NCBI GenBank assembly: GCA_000531095.1
Contig: HG799462.1
Span: 463,250 to 527,249, forward strand
From: Gemmata massiliana
GTDB taxonomy: Bacteria; Planctomycetota; Planctomycetia; Gemmatales; Gemmataceae
Reading direction: 5' to 3'
Length of the DNA stretch: 64,000 nt
Under the pieces are notes generated by a model. That model saw nothing but the letters and a program-made list of their open reading frames with translations. It ran no database searches and was not told where the DNA came from. Position 1 is the first letter of the stretch. Every line of letters begins with the position of its first letter. Both the position numbers and the translations under genes were made by a program. Positions 25,728-34,414 of the stretch are shown here, piece by piece.

Positions 25728-28025
25728 ATGCGCCACTTCACACCGTTCACACTGCTGTTGGGTATCGGCTTGGTTTGCGGGTGCGGCAAAAAAGCCCCTG
25801 CGCCAGCACCAGACGAAGGCGACAAAACCAGCGACAAGGCCAAAGGCAGCTCTCCCCCGCCTGTAGAGGAAACCACTGCCTGGCGCAACAAGCAACTCGC
25901 GGCTCTGAAAGTCAGTCAGGACGCGCCGCGGCGCTCAGCGATCGACGAACTATCCTACCTCGTTCTCGAAGATCCGGCAGCCGGACCCGCGCTGATAGAG
26001 ATGCTGAAAGAGAAAGGAACCAGCGGATCGGGTCACACGCGCGCGAACCAAATCAACAGCACGCGCGAAGCCGCCGCGATCGCGTTGCTGAAGGCCGGTC
26101 CGAAAGGCGAAGCGCTGCTCAAAGAGAAGGGGTTGGCAATTCTGCGCGAGGGGCTAACCGACCCTTCACCGTCCATCCGTGAACACAGCGCGTACACCAT
26201 CGGTCAACTCGGCCCCATCACCAAGCCACTCGCGCCCGACCTCCAAAAGCTGTGCAACGACAAGGACGCGAACGTGCGCGGGGCCGCGTTCGATACGCTG
26301 CGCGTCACAGGGGTCGCCGATCCCGTTGCCCTTGTGAAGCTCTTGAAGCACGAAAACGACGACGTGAAGCGCCTCGCCGCAGAATTAATCCCGTCCATTA
26401 CTGATGTGCCCGAAGGAGCGGTTGAGCCACTCGCAGAAGCTCTCACCAGCGATAACGCCAACATCCAAACCGCGGTCGCAACCGGCCTTGCCACAGCCGG
26501 GCCGAAAGCCGCTCCCGCGGTTCCGCGCCTCATCGAAGCGATCACGAAATATTACCCCAAGGAGTACGACCCAAAAACTCGGCGCCTCACGAGTGTGGAC
26601 GCCGCGCTCTGGCTCGCACTCACGCGCATTGGTGAAGCCGCGGTCGCTCCCACCGCGAAGTTACTCGAACACACCAACATGATGGTCCGGTCGTTGGCCG
26701 CGCGCACGCTCGGCGAAATCGGGGCACCGGCGAAGTCTGCCAAAGACGCACTCAAAAAGGCACTCACGGACCGAACGATCAACGTTTCGGGCGAAGCCGC
26801 AGTCGCGCTCTGTCGTCTCGGCGAATCGCAAAACGATGCGGCCGCCCTCATCAAACAGGCCATCGAAGTACCGACCGAAGGCGTTGCAGCATTCGCGATC
26901 GACGCGATCCCACGAATGGGCGAACCCGGCAAGCCGCTGATTCCACTCGCACTCGCGAAAATTACGGACCCGAACCCGTTCACGCGGTTCGCGGTGGTGT
27001 CGTTAATCGGAAAACTTCCGCCCGAGGAAGCCAGTAAGTACACGGCCGCTGTGGGTAAACTCGCGACCGACGAAGAGGCGGACATTCGCCGACTCGTGGC
27101 CCGCACACTCGAACAGCTCGGAGCAGGCTCTTCCCCCGCTGCCGACGCGCTCGGAAAGGCGATCGCAACGGAAAAAGAACCCGATATCCGCGACCAGTTC
27201 ATTGAAGCGCTAATCGCAATGCGTGCGGGAGCCAAGCCCGCACTCCCGGCCCTGCTCCCCCTTATGGCAGACAAAGGGCTCCCCGCATCTCTCCGCGTGA
27301 AGGTGGTTGCAGCCGTTGCGGTTGCCGATCCCGCTTCACCCGAAGTAGCTGCTGCTCTCGTTAAAGCTGCTTCAGATGATGAAGGCGCGATCCGAGCCGC
27401 ATCAGCAACCGCGATGGGACAAATCGATCCCCTTCCGCCGAACGCTCTCAGTGCCCTCGTGAAGATGGCCAAGTCCGACCCGAAAAACGATCCGCGGATG
27501 GCGGCGGTCCGCGCAATGGCCGCCGCCGGTCCGCGAGCGCAAGTCACACGCGGCGAACTCGAAACGATGTCCAATAGTCCACAACCCGGCTTGGCGATCT
27601 GGGCTAAAGTCGCTCTCGCGGCTGTTAATGGAGATGTCAGTAAGTCGGCTTCACTCGTCCGAACCGGGCTAACAGACCGCAACCCGGCCGTCAGAGCCAG
27701 CGCCGCGGAAGCGTTGATTGTCATCGGCCCCAAATCCGACGACTTACCCGCGTTGCTCAAGCTGTTCCGAGACGCTGGCAGCACAACACGAATCGCAGCC
27801 GCAACCGCAGCGGGGCACCTCGGCGCCGCCGCAAAGGACGCTGTTCCACTACTCGTGCGTCAACTCGATGACCGCGAAGCCGAAGTGCGTCTCGCCGCGG
27901 CCGAAGCCCTCGGACGCATTGGCCCGGCCTCCCTCCCGGCCGTTACGAAACTGAAAGAACTACTGTCTGATCCGCTTGTAAAGGCAGCCGCCCAACGAGC
28001 TTTGGACAAGATTGGGGCAAAGTGA
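25728..28025 (+). CDS. HEAT-repeat lipoprotein
   Basis: A 765-residue exported protein built almost wholly of HEAT/PBS-lyase-like repeats. The N-terminus MRHFTPFTLLLGIGLVCGC ends in a lipobox-like cysteine, then a Lys/Pro/Asp-rich linker. From about residue 55 to the end, short helical repeats recur with signatures such as 'SIREHSAYTIGQLGP', 'NVRGAAFDTLRVTGV', 'MVRSLAARTLGEIGAPAK' and 'EVRLAAAEALGRIGPASL'. Such solenoids bind proteins; no catalytic residues are seen. It is monocistronic by position. The partner is unknown. Confidence 0.85.
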   Translation: MRHFTPFTLLLGIGLVCGCGKKAPAPAPDEGDKTSDKAKGSSPPPVEETTAWRNKQLAALKVSQDAPRRSAIDELSYLVLEDPAAGPALIEMLKEKGTSGSGHTRANQINSTREAAAIALLKAGPKGEALLKEKGLAILREGLTDPSPSIREHSAYTIGQLGPITKPLAPDLQKLCNDKDANVRGAAFDTLRVTGVADPVALVKLLKHENDDVKRLAAELIPSITDVPEGAVEPLAEALTSDNANIQTAVATGLATAGPKAAPAVPRLIEAITKYYPKEYDPKTRRLTSVDAALWLALTRIGEAAVAPTAKLLEHTNMMVRSLAARTLGEIGAPAKSAKDALKKALTDRTINVSGEAAVALCRLGESQNDAAALIKQAIEVPTEGVAAFAIDAIPRMGEPGKPLIPLALAKITDPNPFTRFAVVSLIGKLPPEEASKYTAAVGKLATDEEADIRRLVARTLEQLGAGSSPAADALGKAIATEKEPDIRDQFIEALIAMRAGAKPALPALLPLMADKGLPASLRVKVVAAVAVADPASPEVAAALVKAASDDEGAIRAASATAMGQIDPLPPNALSALVKMAKSDPKNDPRMAAVRAMAAAGPRAQVTRGELETMSNSPQPGLAIWAKVALAAVNGDVSKSASLVRTGLTDRNPAVRASAAEALIVIGPKSDDLPALLKLFRDAGSTTRIAAATAAGHLGAAAKDAVPLLVRQLDDREAEVRLAAAEALGRIGPASLPAVTKLKELLSDPLVKAAAQRALDKIGAK

Positions 28026-28050
28026 GGATTAGAAACAGGCAGAGAAAGAG

Positions 28051-28177
28051 CTGCGGATAACGCAGATCACGCGGATCAGACAGTGAGTGTACTTTTAGCC
28101 CCGATAGGGGCGACAGCGAGTAGCCAGGGGTGAAGCGCCAGCGCAACCCCTGGCGGACTTCCCGCGCAACCCCTGGC
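28051..28177. repeat. Dispersed repeats between convergent genes
   Basis: 28051-28080 carries CTGCGGATAACGCAGATCAC-type sequence, the same family as 15714-15793. Next, GCCAGGGGT (28123-28131) forms a hairpin with ACCCCTGGC (28146-28154), and ACCCCTGGC is repeated at 28169-28177. The block lies between the HEAT lipoprotein and a minus-strand lipoprotein gene and can serve as a shared terminator. Confidence 0.6.
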
Positions 28178-28200
28178 AGACTGCCATACGTGAGCAGAAG

Positions 28201-28848
28201 CTACTTCTGGTCCACAGCGATCTGATCGACGACTTGCTTCACGGCGTCATAAGCACTCGCAGCCATTCCGGTGTACTGGCGCCGGGCGCCTTCCGCACTG
28301 ATTGGCACCGACACGCGACAGACGTACTTCCCGTCTTCGCGTTCGAGGGCGTAGTCCTCGCGCTTCACACCCAATTTCTCAAGCCGCTCGACCAGAACCG
28401 AAACGTTATCCGTCGCGCTGGGAGCGCCTTCGAGGATCACACCACCGGCCGGTTGAAGTTTGACACCAGGCGACTCGATCTTCAACTCCTCGCCGTCCCT
28501 GATGCGACCGGCGAGAGAAGCCGGTGTGCTCGTTCGATTCGGAATGTACGTTCCCTTAAACCGCTCCGGGTCGTCGTTGTAGCCCACCTTGTCGTTGCGC
28601 CCGCCGGTCGGACTCGTCAACGGATCGGGTTTCCCTTTGGAACCGATCCCCCAATTGGCATCGGGCAGCGGTAAATCCTGCTTCGGGATGGACACGAGCG
28701 GGTCGCCCTTGCGCCGGCCCACTCCCGAGCCGCCGCCCCGCTCTTCCTTGTCTGTTTTGCAGCCCGCGAGCGCGAGCAGACCGACCACACCCAAGACGTA
28801 AACCTTGAGGCGAACGGGGAAACGGACTGAAAGTGTGTTAGCCGTCAT
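28201..28848 (-). CDS. Lipoprotein of unknown function
   Basis: A 215-residue lipoprotein. The N-terminus has a basic region, a hydrophobic stretch and the lipobox LALAGC at about residues 25-30. A low-complexity, Gly/Lys/Pro-rich linker follows. The C-terminal ~100 residues look folded ('NVSVLVERLEKLGVKREDYA', 'GKYVCRVSVPISAEGARRQY'), with amphipathic helices. No family is recognised. It converges with the HEAT-repeat lipoprotein gene; the dispersed repeats at 28051-28177 lie between the two. Confidence 0.72.
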   Translation of the reverse strand: MTANTLSVRFPVRLKVYVLGVVGLLALAGCKTDKEERGGGSGVGRRKGDPLVSIPKQDLPLPDANWGIGSKGKPDPLTSPTGGRNDKVGYNDDPERFKGTYIPNRTSTPASLAGRIRDGEELKIESPGVKLQPAGGVILEGAPSATDNVSVLVERLEKLGVKREDYALEREDGKYVCRVSVPISAEGARRQYTGMAASAYDAVKQVVDQIAVDQK

Positions 28849-29039
28849 CTTGACCCGCCTCCAGAGGCGGCTACATCAGCACAGAGTTCCGGCGATCCAC
28901 CACGTTTACTCTCCCCCACCGTGTGTCCCCCGTCTACGTCGGTGGGACCAAAACCGGCCACCGGGAAGTCATCTAGGGTCGGCCGGTGACCAGTGGGCAG
29001 ACTTTGCGGGCTGAATATCCAACACGTGGGACGGGTGCA

Positions 29040-30104
29040 ATGGCGGTTCACAAGATCGCGGTAATCGGCGGCGACGGGATCGGGCCGGAGGTCATCGACC
29101 AGGCCGTGCGCGCGGCGGAAGTCGCGGCGCGGAAACACGATGGCGCCGAACTCAAGTGGAACCACCTCCCCTGGAGCACCGCCTACTACAAGCAGCACGG
29201 GCGAATGCTGCCCGAAGACGGCTGGGAACAACTTAAACCCCACGACGCCATCCTCTTCGGTGCGGTCGGTGACCCCTCGGTGCCGGACAAAATCACTGTT
29301 CACGAGCTGCTCCTTCCGATGCGCCGGAAGTTTGACCAGTACGTGAACTTACGCCCGGCGTACCTTTTTGCCGGCGTGCCGTGCCCGCTCGTGGGGAAGC
29401 AACCGGGCCAGATCGACATGCTCGTGTACCGTGAGAACACGGAAGGCGAGTACGCTCCCGTCGGCGGGAACCTGTACCCGGGTACCGAGAACCAAATCGC
29501 GATCCAAACCGGCGTGTTCACCTGGAAGGGCTGCGAGCGCATCCTACGGGCCGCGTTCGAGGCGGCTCAAAAGCGCCCGCGGAAAAAGCTCACCAGCATC
29601 ACCAAATCGAACGCCCAAGTGTACGGCCTGGGTCTTTGGGACGACGTGTTCAACGCGGTGCGCAAGGACTACCCGGATGTTGACAGCAGTTCGCTGCTCG
29701 TGGACGCTGCCGCGATGGACTTCGTGCGGAAGCCGGAAGTGTTCGACGTGGTGGTCGCGAGCAACCTGTTCGGGGACATCCTCACCGACCTGAGTGCCGC
29801 GGTGACGGGGAGCATCGGGCTGGCGAGTTCCGCGAACATCAACCCGACGAAGAAGTTCCCGAGCATGTTCGAGCCGGTTCACGGTAGCGCGCCGGACATC
29901 GCCGGTCAGGGCAAGGCGAACCCGCTCGCCGCGGTGCTGTCGGCGGCGCTGATGCTCGACCACCTCGGCCTCGCCAAGAGCGCCGCGGCCGTGCGTAAGG
30001 CGGTCTCAACGGTTCTCGCCGAGGGTCGCGTGAAAACCCCGGACCTCGCCGGAACTCACACGACTACCGACATGGGCAACGCGGTCGTTGAAGCGGTAGG
30101 ATAA
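29040..30104 (+). CDS. Tartrate/D-malate dehydrogenase-type decarboxylating dehydrogenase
   Basis: A 354-residue NAD- and Mg-dependent enzyme of the isocitrate/isopropylmalate dehydrogenase superfamily. The core motifs are 'IGGDGIGPEVIDQAV', 'YRENTEGEYAPVGG', 'SITKSNAQVYG', 'VVASNLFGDILTDL' and 'FEPVHGSAPDIAGQGKANPL'. The combination ENTEGEY and 'NQIAIQTGVFTWKGCERILR' is like the DmlA/TtuC branch (D-malate or tartrate decarboxylation) rather than LeuB, which has a different substrate loop. ATG 29040 removes an unlikely 18-residue extension. It stands alone, so the pathway cannot be read from its neighbours; 3-isopropylmalate as substrate remains possible. Confidence 0.85.
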   Translation: MAVHKIAVIGGDGIGPEVIDQAVRAAEVAARKHDGAELKWNHLPWSTAYYKQHGRMLPEDGWEQLKPHDAILFGAVGDPSVPDKITVHELLLPMRRKFDQYVNLRPAYLFAGVPCPLVGKQPGQIDMLVYRENTEGEYAPVGGNLYPGTENQIAIQTGVFTWKGCERILRAAFEAAQKRPRKKLTSITKSNAQVYGLGLWDDVFNAVRKDYPDVDSSSLLVDAAAMDFVRKPEVFDVVVASNLFGDILTDLSAAVTGSIGLASSANINPTKKFPSMFEPVHGSAPDIAGQGKANPLAAVLSAALMLDHLGLAKSAAAVRKAVSTVLAEGRVKTPDLAGTHTTTDMGNAVVEAVG

Positions 30105-30125
30105 ACAGGATTTGCTACAACGATT

Positions 30126-30149
30126 GTGGGGCGGCGTGAAGCACCCCAC
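30126..30149 (+). terminator. Short stem-loop after the dehydrogenase gene
   Basis: GTGGGG (30126-30131) pairs with CCCCAC (30144-30149), 20 bases after the stop. The stem is short and has no T-run, so the call is moderate. Confidence 0.45.
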
Positions 30150-30156
30150 GTTGATC

Positions 30157-30237
30157 GATGTTAGCCGGGGCTTCGCAATTCCGCTTGGAAAACGCGGATT
30201 ACGAGCCACCAATCCCGAAATATTAGCAAATGTTAGC
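30157..30237 (+). repeat. GTTAGC motif cluster
   Basis: A single GATGTTAGCC (30157-30166) and a paired form ATTAGCAAATGTTAGC (30222-30237), in which two TTAGC units are ten bases apart, lie upstream of the membrane-protein/scpB operon. Paired copies recur at 39788, 39917 and 53441. It may be a regulator site or a short dispersed repeat. Confidence 0.5.
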
Positions 30238-30332
30238 CGCGCTCCCTTGAGTAACGAGAAGAGCGCGGCGAGAATTTCTCTCGCGTCGAATCAAATAACA
30301 AGCAAATAATTAGAAAAACAGCCGGAGTCAGA

Positions 30333-30719
30333 ATGCCCACCGGGCCTCAGATCATCCTGACGCTGAAGGTGCTCGTCGTCACGGTGACGGTACTCTTGGT
30401 CGCATCGCTCGTGGCACTGGCACTGAAGCGCCCGCGGTTGCACGGGCACATCAACACCGCGTTCTTCGTACTGACGATGGCAACGGTCGTGGGGTTCGAG
30501 ACGCTGTTGCAGTGGGTGGACGTGTCGGCCGCGTTCGACCCGGCCGCGCGCCAGGCTCTTTACACGCACCTGTGGTTCTCGGTGCCGTCCGCGCTGCTCT
30601 TGCCCGCTATGATCCTGACTGGCAAGCTGCGCCGGAAGCAGTTACACCTCGCGCTGGCCTTCGTGTTCTTGCTACTGTGGTCCGGCACCGTCGTGACCGG
30701 CCTCGGACTCCCGAACTGA
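30333..30719 (+). CDS. DUF420-like four-helix membrane protein
   Basis: A 128-residue membrane protein with four predicted helices ('LKVLVVTVTVLLVASLVALA', 'HINTAFFVLTMATVVGFETL', 'LWFSVPSALLLPAMILTG', 'LHLALAFVFLLLWSGTVVTG'). Conserved His residues at helix ends (HGHIN, THLWF, QLHLA) resemble the DUF420/CtaM group linked to haem-copper oxidase maturation. No oxidase genes are nearby, so that role is only a family hint. It starts the unit with scpB, whose ATG is eight bases after its stop. Confidence 0.65.
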   Translation: MPTGPQIILTLKVLVVTVTVLLVASLVALALKRPRLHGHINTAFFVLTMATVVGFETLLQWVDVSAAFDPAARQALYTHLWFSVPSALLLPAMILTGKLRRKQLHLALAFVFLLLWSGTVVTGLGLPN

Positions 30720-30727
30720 CGCCACAC

Positions 30728-31477
30728 ATGGCACAACCCGACGACGCCACTACTTCCGACGACCCGCTCGGACTCGGCCAAGCGGCTGCGTCGCAACTCG
30801 GCGGCGAGTGGCAACTGGACGCCGTCGACGACGCACTGTTTACCGAAGAAGTTCCACCACTCGTCGAAGAACCCGAAGAAGTCCCACCACCGGTCAGCAA
30901 AAGCCAACCGAGTAATCAGGGACTCGGCTTACCCAAAACCGTACCCGTCGCAGAACTTCCGCCGTCTCTCGAACAACTCGTAGAAGCAATGTTGTTCGTC
31001 GGCGGTCCTCCGCTTACCGCGACGGTAGCAGGCTCCGTAGTCCGCGGGCTAACCACGGAACGCTTCCTCGATGCAGTCAGCGTGCTCAACAAGCGCTACC
31101 GCGATCAGAACCGGCCCTACGCGATCGAGTCGCGCGACGACGGATTCGTGCTCGCTGTGCGCCCCGCCTACCGGAACCTGCGCGAGCGCCTGTTCGCGGG
31201 ACCGCGTGAAGCACGCCTGAGTCAACCAGCCCTGGATGTGCTGTCGGTGGTTGCGTACCGGCAGCCGGTGGGCAAAGCCGAAGTGGACGCGGTCCGCGGA
31301 ACCGACTCCGGCGCCGTACTCCGGCAACTGGTGCGCCTCGGGCTCATCGCGGTCCAGCACCGCGCCGAAGCGACCGCACGCGAAGTGCGATACGGCACCA
31401 CCCCACGCTTCCTCGAAGTGTTCGGACTCGCGTCCCTCGACGAACTCCCGCGCCTCGGCGACGCTTCACAAGTGTGA
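30728..31477 (+). CDS. scpB: ScpB, segregation and condensation protein B
   Basis: A 249-residue subunit of the Smc-ScpA-ScpB condensin that compacts and separates chromosomes. An acidic, Pro-rich N-terminal extension of about 75 residues precedes the two winged-helix domains: 'LEQLVEAMLFVGGPPLTATV' begins the first, and 'LSQPALDVLSVVAYRQPVGKAEVDAVRGTDSG' spans the conserved centre, ending 'RYGTTPRFLEVFGLASLDELP'. ScpB homologues usually lack such an extension. No scpA is adjacent, unlike many genomes. Confidence 0.93.
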   Translation: MAQPDDATTSDDPLGLGQAAASQLGGEWQLDAVDDALFTEEVPPLVEEPEEVPPPVSKSQPSNQGLGLPKTVPVAELPPSLEQLVEAMLFVGGPPLTATVAGSVVRGLTTERFLDAVSVLNKRYRDQNRPYAIESRDDGFVLAVRPAYRNLRERLFAGPREARLSQPALDVLSVVAYRQPVGKAEVDAVRGTDSGAVLRQLVRLGLIAVQHRAEATAREVRYGTTPRFLEVFGLASLDELPRLGDASQV

Positions 31478-31489
31478 CCGGAGACAGAA

Positions 31490-32338
31490 TTGGAACGCCC
31501 CCGCAGTTTTCGATCCTGGATCTGGCCCCCACCACCCATCGCGAGCCGGTTGTGGCTGGCAATGGCTGTCTCCACCGCCTACGCCGCTGGCGTGTGGGCC
31601 GTCCACCCGAACGAAGTGACCGTGCTCCCGGCGTGGACCACGCAGCTCGCGGTCGTGAACACCGCGATCCTCAGCTTGCTCATCAGCTTCCGGACGAAGG
31701 TCGCATACGACCGCTGGTGGGAGGGTCGGATGCTGTGGGGGCAGCTTGTCAACAACTTGCGTAACCTGTGCCTGAAGGCCCGGGAACTCGCGCAACCCGA
31801 CGCGGTAGAACGGCGCGCGTTCGCGACCCTCATTACTGCGTTCCCGGTCGCACTCACGCGCCACTTGCGCGGATCGGTTCAACTGAACGAAGTCCCGAAC
31901 TTCGAGAAAGACCCCGCGACCCCCGCCCACGTACCGGCCTATATTGCAGGGAAAGTGATCGCAGTCGTCACGGCGTGGCGCACGGCCGACCGAATCGACG
32001 GGCACGCGCACCAGATCCTCGACACACACACTTCGACGTTCATGGACGTGTGCGGCGCGTGCGAGCGCATCCGCAACACACCGCTGCCAACCTCATACCT
32101 GTCACTGCTCCGACACGGACTCGTGTTCGGCTTCCTGATCGCGCCCTGGGCCGTCGTGGAAACCATCGGACTGTGGATTCTGCCCGTTCAGGCCATCGTG
32201 GTGTACTTCATGTTCGGCATCGAACTGACGGCCGAAGCCGTCGAGCAACCCTTCGGCGCAGACGGCGACGACCTACCACTCGAAACGTACTGCGAAACGA
32301 TCCGGCGCAGCGCGGAAGACATCCTCACGTCGTCGTGA
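31490..32338 (+). CDS. Bestrophin-family channel
   Basis: A 282-residue membrane protein of the bestrophin/YneE (RFP-TM) family, which form pentameric anion or cation channels in bacteria. Family marks are 'LLISFRTKVAYDRWWEGRML' and 'WGQLVNNLRNL' after the second helix, and 'CERIRNTPLPTSYLSLLRHG' with the conserved Pro pair in the middle, then 'IVVYFMFGIELTAEAVEQPFG' near the end. TTG 31490 is the start, 12 bases after scpB. It converges with the next gene with only three bases between stops. Confidence 0.9.
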   Translation: MERPRSFRSWIWPPPPIASRLWLAMAVSTAYAAGVWAVHPNEVTVLPAWTTQLAVVNTAILSLLISFRTKVAYDRWWEGRMLWGQLVNNLRNLCLKARELAQPDAVERRAFATLITAFPVALTRHLRGSVQLNEVPNFEKDPATPAHVPAYIAGKVIAVVTAWRTADRIDGHAHQILDTHTSTFMDVCGACERIRNTPLPTSYLSLLRHGLVFGFLIAPWAVVETIGLWILPVQAIVVYFMFGIELTAEAVEQPFGADGDDLPLETYCETIRRSAEDILTSS

Positions 32339-32341
32339 CGG

Positions 32342-33100
32342 TCACTTCACCTTTTCTGCGAACACGATCTTCCGCGTGCCGCGGTCGATGCCAACAAGTC
32401 CGCCGGTCTTCGGATCGGCGGCGATTCCCTGCCCCGGGAACGGACACTGAAGTGCCTCCACGAACTCCAGTTCTTTCCCGTCCTTCGGCACCTTCAACCG
32501 GTACAGTACCTTGTAGTGGTGGTGGCTCACGAGGAGCGAGTCACCATCCCAAATGCCGCCGGACGCACTCATTTTGTCCCAGTCATCAACAACCTTCTTG
32601 GGGAACGTCCAGCGCTGCACCTCTTTGAACTCGTCGGTCATTTTGATGAGCACTGTCTTCGCATTGTCCTCTTGGTAGTGGGCGAAACAGCACCACCAGT
32701 TCTTGCCGTCGTGGATGTTCCATACGAGGCTACCGGGCGGGTCTTTGAAGTCGTGAAACACGGTGAGCTTATTCGTTTCCGGATCGTACACGCGGATCTC
32801 GCTCGTCTCCGGCTTCTTCGGGTAGTTCGAGTGCGCGCAGTAGACCTTCCCCTTCCACACGAACGCGCTATTAAGGTGTTCCGCTTTCTCCTGGCTCGTT
32901 GCGACAAGCTTCCCCGTCGCGCGATCGTACACCGCGACTGTCGTACTCGACACCGCGAACAGGTGCTTCTCCGTTGCGGCCGAGGCTTGCGTCGCGTGCT
33001 CGGACTTCAGCCCCTCGCCGACCACCTTCCAGCCCGGTTCCAGGGTGAGCTTCGACCCGTCTTCCACGAAGAAGGCTGTCAAGAGCAACAGCGAGAACAT
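32342..33100 (-). CDS. Secreted propeller-like protein
   Basis: A 252-residue protein with a very short hydrophobic start (MFSLLLLTAFF) that may act as a signal peptide. The rest has repeated beta-strand patterns of the kind seen in six- or seven-bladed propellers: 'KHLFAVSSTTVAVYDRATG', 'VWKGKVYCAHSNYP', 'SGGIWDGDSLLVSHHHYKVL' and 'TGGLVGIDRGTRKIVFAEK'. No catalytic site is recognised. It may bind a carbohydrate or peptide outside the cell. No close functional neighbours. Confidence 0.7.
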   Translation of the reverse strand: MFSLLLLTAFFVEDGSKLTLEPGWKVVGEGLKSEHATQASAATEKHLFAVSSTTVAVYDRATGKLVATSQEKAEHLNSAFVWKGKVYCAHSNYPKKPETSEIRVYDPETNKLTVFHDFKDPPGSLVWNIHDGKNWWCCFAHYQEDNAKTVLIKMTDEFKEVQRWTFPKKVVDDWDKMSASGGIWDGDSLLVSHHHYKVLYRLKVPKDGKELEFVEALQCPFPGQGIAADPKTGGLVGIDRGTRKIVFAEKVK

Positions 33101-33201
33101 GGGAAGTCTCCGAAAACTGGGGTTTACCGGTTCCGAAGAGAAGCTATGAACCCGCCCACGAAGCCGGAAAGGATTTCGGTTTCGAGCAAGGATGCTGTTT
33201 C

Positions 33202-33588
33202 ATGCGCAAGGCAGCGCTCTGGGCCGGAGTGCCCGCGGTCGCGGCGGTAACGGGCGTGGTCCTATGGTTCACGCTCGTTCCCGGCCGCTCCGGAGCCGGG
33301 TGAACACCAACGGGCTGCGGCCCCATCGGTGGTTCACCGATCACGTTCGAGCCATACGGCGGTTACGGGTTCAGCGCTCCGCCGCCCCAACCGTACTTCG
33401 CACCACAACCCCAGCGCCAACCCACTCGACCGGTCGTAGTCCGACCGCAACCGAAGCCAGTGGAAGCACCCCGAACCGAACCCGTGCGCTCGGTCGTTGT
33501 GCCCGCGCCGGAAGAACTCGGCATCCGCTTGCCCGATGCACCGGTTGTGGTCCCGGCGCCGAAAGAATTGGGAATCGATTTGGACTAA
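33202..33588 (+). pseudogene. Small Pro-rich exported protein interrupted by in-frame TGA
   Basis: One open frame runs from ATG 33202 to TAA 33586 except for TGA at 33301-33303. The first part, 33 residues, is a membrane-targeting start (MRKAALWAGVPAVAAVTGVV). The second part, about 94 residues, is clearly protein-like: 'GCGPIGGSPITFEPYGGYGF', then Pro/Gln-rich sequence, then a tandem repeat 'VVVPAPEELGIRL' and 'VVVPAPKELGIDL'. No start codon sits suitably after the TGA. It is therefore a recent pseudogene, a sequencing error (for example TGG or CGA read as TGA) or, least likely, a recoded stop. No family known. Confidence 0.55.
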
Positions 33589-33616
33589 CTGGGCGAACGG
33601 CCAACCAACTGGCCGT

Positions 33617-34351
33617 TCACTTCACCAACTCAAGCACCGCCCACAGCGACGGGTCTTCGCCGAACGGGAAATCCCACCCGACGCTGAGGAACTGATCGCC
33701 AACTTCCTGGTCACGAACGCAGTAATAGACACCGAGCCGCGGGTGCTCCTGCGGGTCGAAGCCGTTGAGTGCTGCGGCCGGTAAGAACGCTTCGAGCCGG
33801 TACCCGCCGCGCACGCGATGCGAGCGAAACGGGACGTCCGCGAGGCTCGCCATCGGTGCGTCTTGTAGTGCGCGGTTGATCTTCGACTGTGTGATAAACG
33901 GCTCGTCCTTGTCCACTCCGCCGCCAACCGGGAAGAACGAGAACTGGTGACAGTACCGGCTCCCGCGGTGACTGGCACGGGCATCACGAGTATCGATCCA
34001 CAACCGCAACCCATCCGACGCGCTCGGCTTGTCGGAATCGCCCACCGCGGGTTGCGACTTCCCCTTCACTTCCACCTGAACCGCCAAGCCAAAGTCGTTC
34101 CACCCGAGGCGCACGTCCGCGAAGTTCTCCTTTTCGTCGAGCGCCGCGAAGTTATCGATCCGCGCACTTTCGGGCAGCCCCACGAGGTGGTCGTCGTCAT
34201 CGGTGTCGCGCGGCGCGTCCTTCACGAGTGGACACGGGTGACTCACCCGAACGAGAAACCGGTTCGGCACGATTGGCGGCACGAGTTGGTTCCTTCCCCA
34301 CAAACGGGACTCGGTTACGATACCCCAATCGTGAACACGCGACCACACCAA
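33617..34351 (-). CDS. CBM9-like / DOMON-type domain protein
   Basis: A 244-residue protein dominated by a CBM9-like beta-sandwich: 'ADVRLGWNDFGLAVQVEVKG', 'SDGLRLWIDTRDARASHRGS', 'FFPVGGG', 'RVRGGYRLEAFLPAAALNGF' and a C-terminal 'FLSVGWDFPFGEDPSLWAVLEL'. Such domains bind sugars and are common in planctomycete secreted proteins. No signal peptide is evident at the TTG 34351 start, so either the true start differs or the protein stays in the cytoplasm. The start is uncertain; GTG 34348 is also possible. Confidence 0.72.
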   Translation of the reverse strand: MVWSRVHDWGIVTESRLWGRNQLVPPIVPNRFLVRVSHPCPLVKDAPRDTDDDDHLVGLPESARIDNFAALDEKENFADVRLGWNDFGLAVQVEVKGKSQPAVGDSDKPSASDGLRLWIDTRDARASHRGSRYCHQFSFFPVGGGVDKDEPFITQSKINRALQDAPMASLADVPFRSHRVRGGYRLEAFLPAAALNGFDPQEHPRLGVYYCVRDQEVGDQFLSVGWDFPFGEDPSLWAVLELVK

Positions 34352-34414
34352 GTGGCAATGAGAGCAAGCACGAACGGCATAGAGGTGGCGAAGTGAACCA
34401 ACAAAGTGAGAGCG

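Noticed and set aside
26552..27784. Minus-strand open frame (410 codons) inside the HEAT-repeat lipoprotein gene
   Set aside because: Antisense to regular HEAT repeats; its Ser/Ala-rich sequence is a by-product of the opposite codons.
28051..28177. Possible CRISPR array because of repeated 9-base units
   Set aside because: Units are short, unequally spaced and self-complementary; no regular repeat-spacer pattern or cas genes.
29040..30104. Annotation as leuB (3-isopropylmalate dehydrogenase)
   Set aside because: The substrate loop and ENTEGEY region fit the D-malate/tartrate branch better; no leuA, leuC or leuD is adjacent.
33301..33303. TGA read as selenocysteine
   Set aside because: No redox motif surrounds it, no SECIS-like hairpin is obvious directly after it, and the protein is a Pro-rich exported type. 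Error or mutation is simpler.
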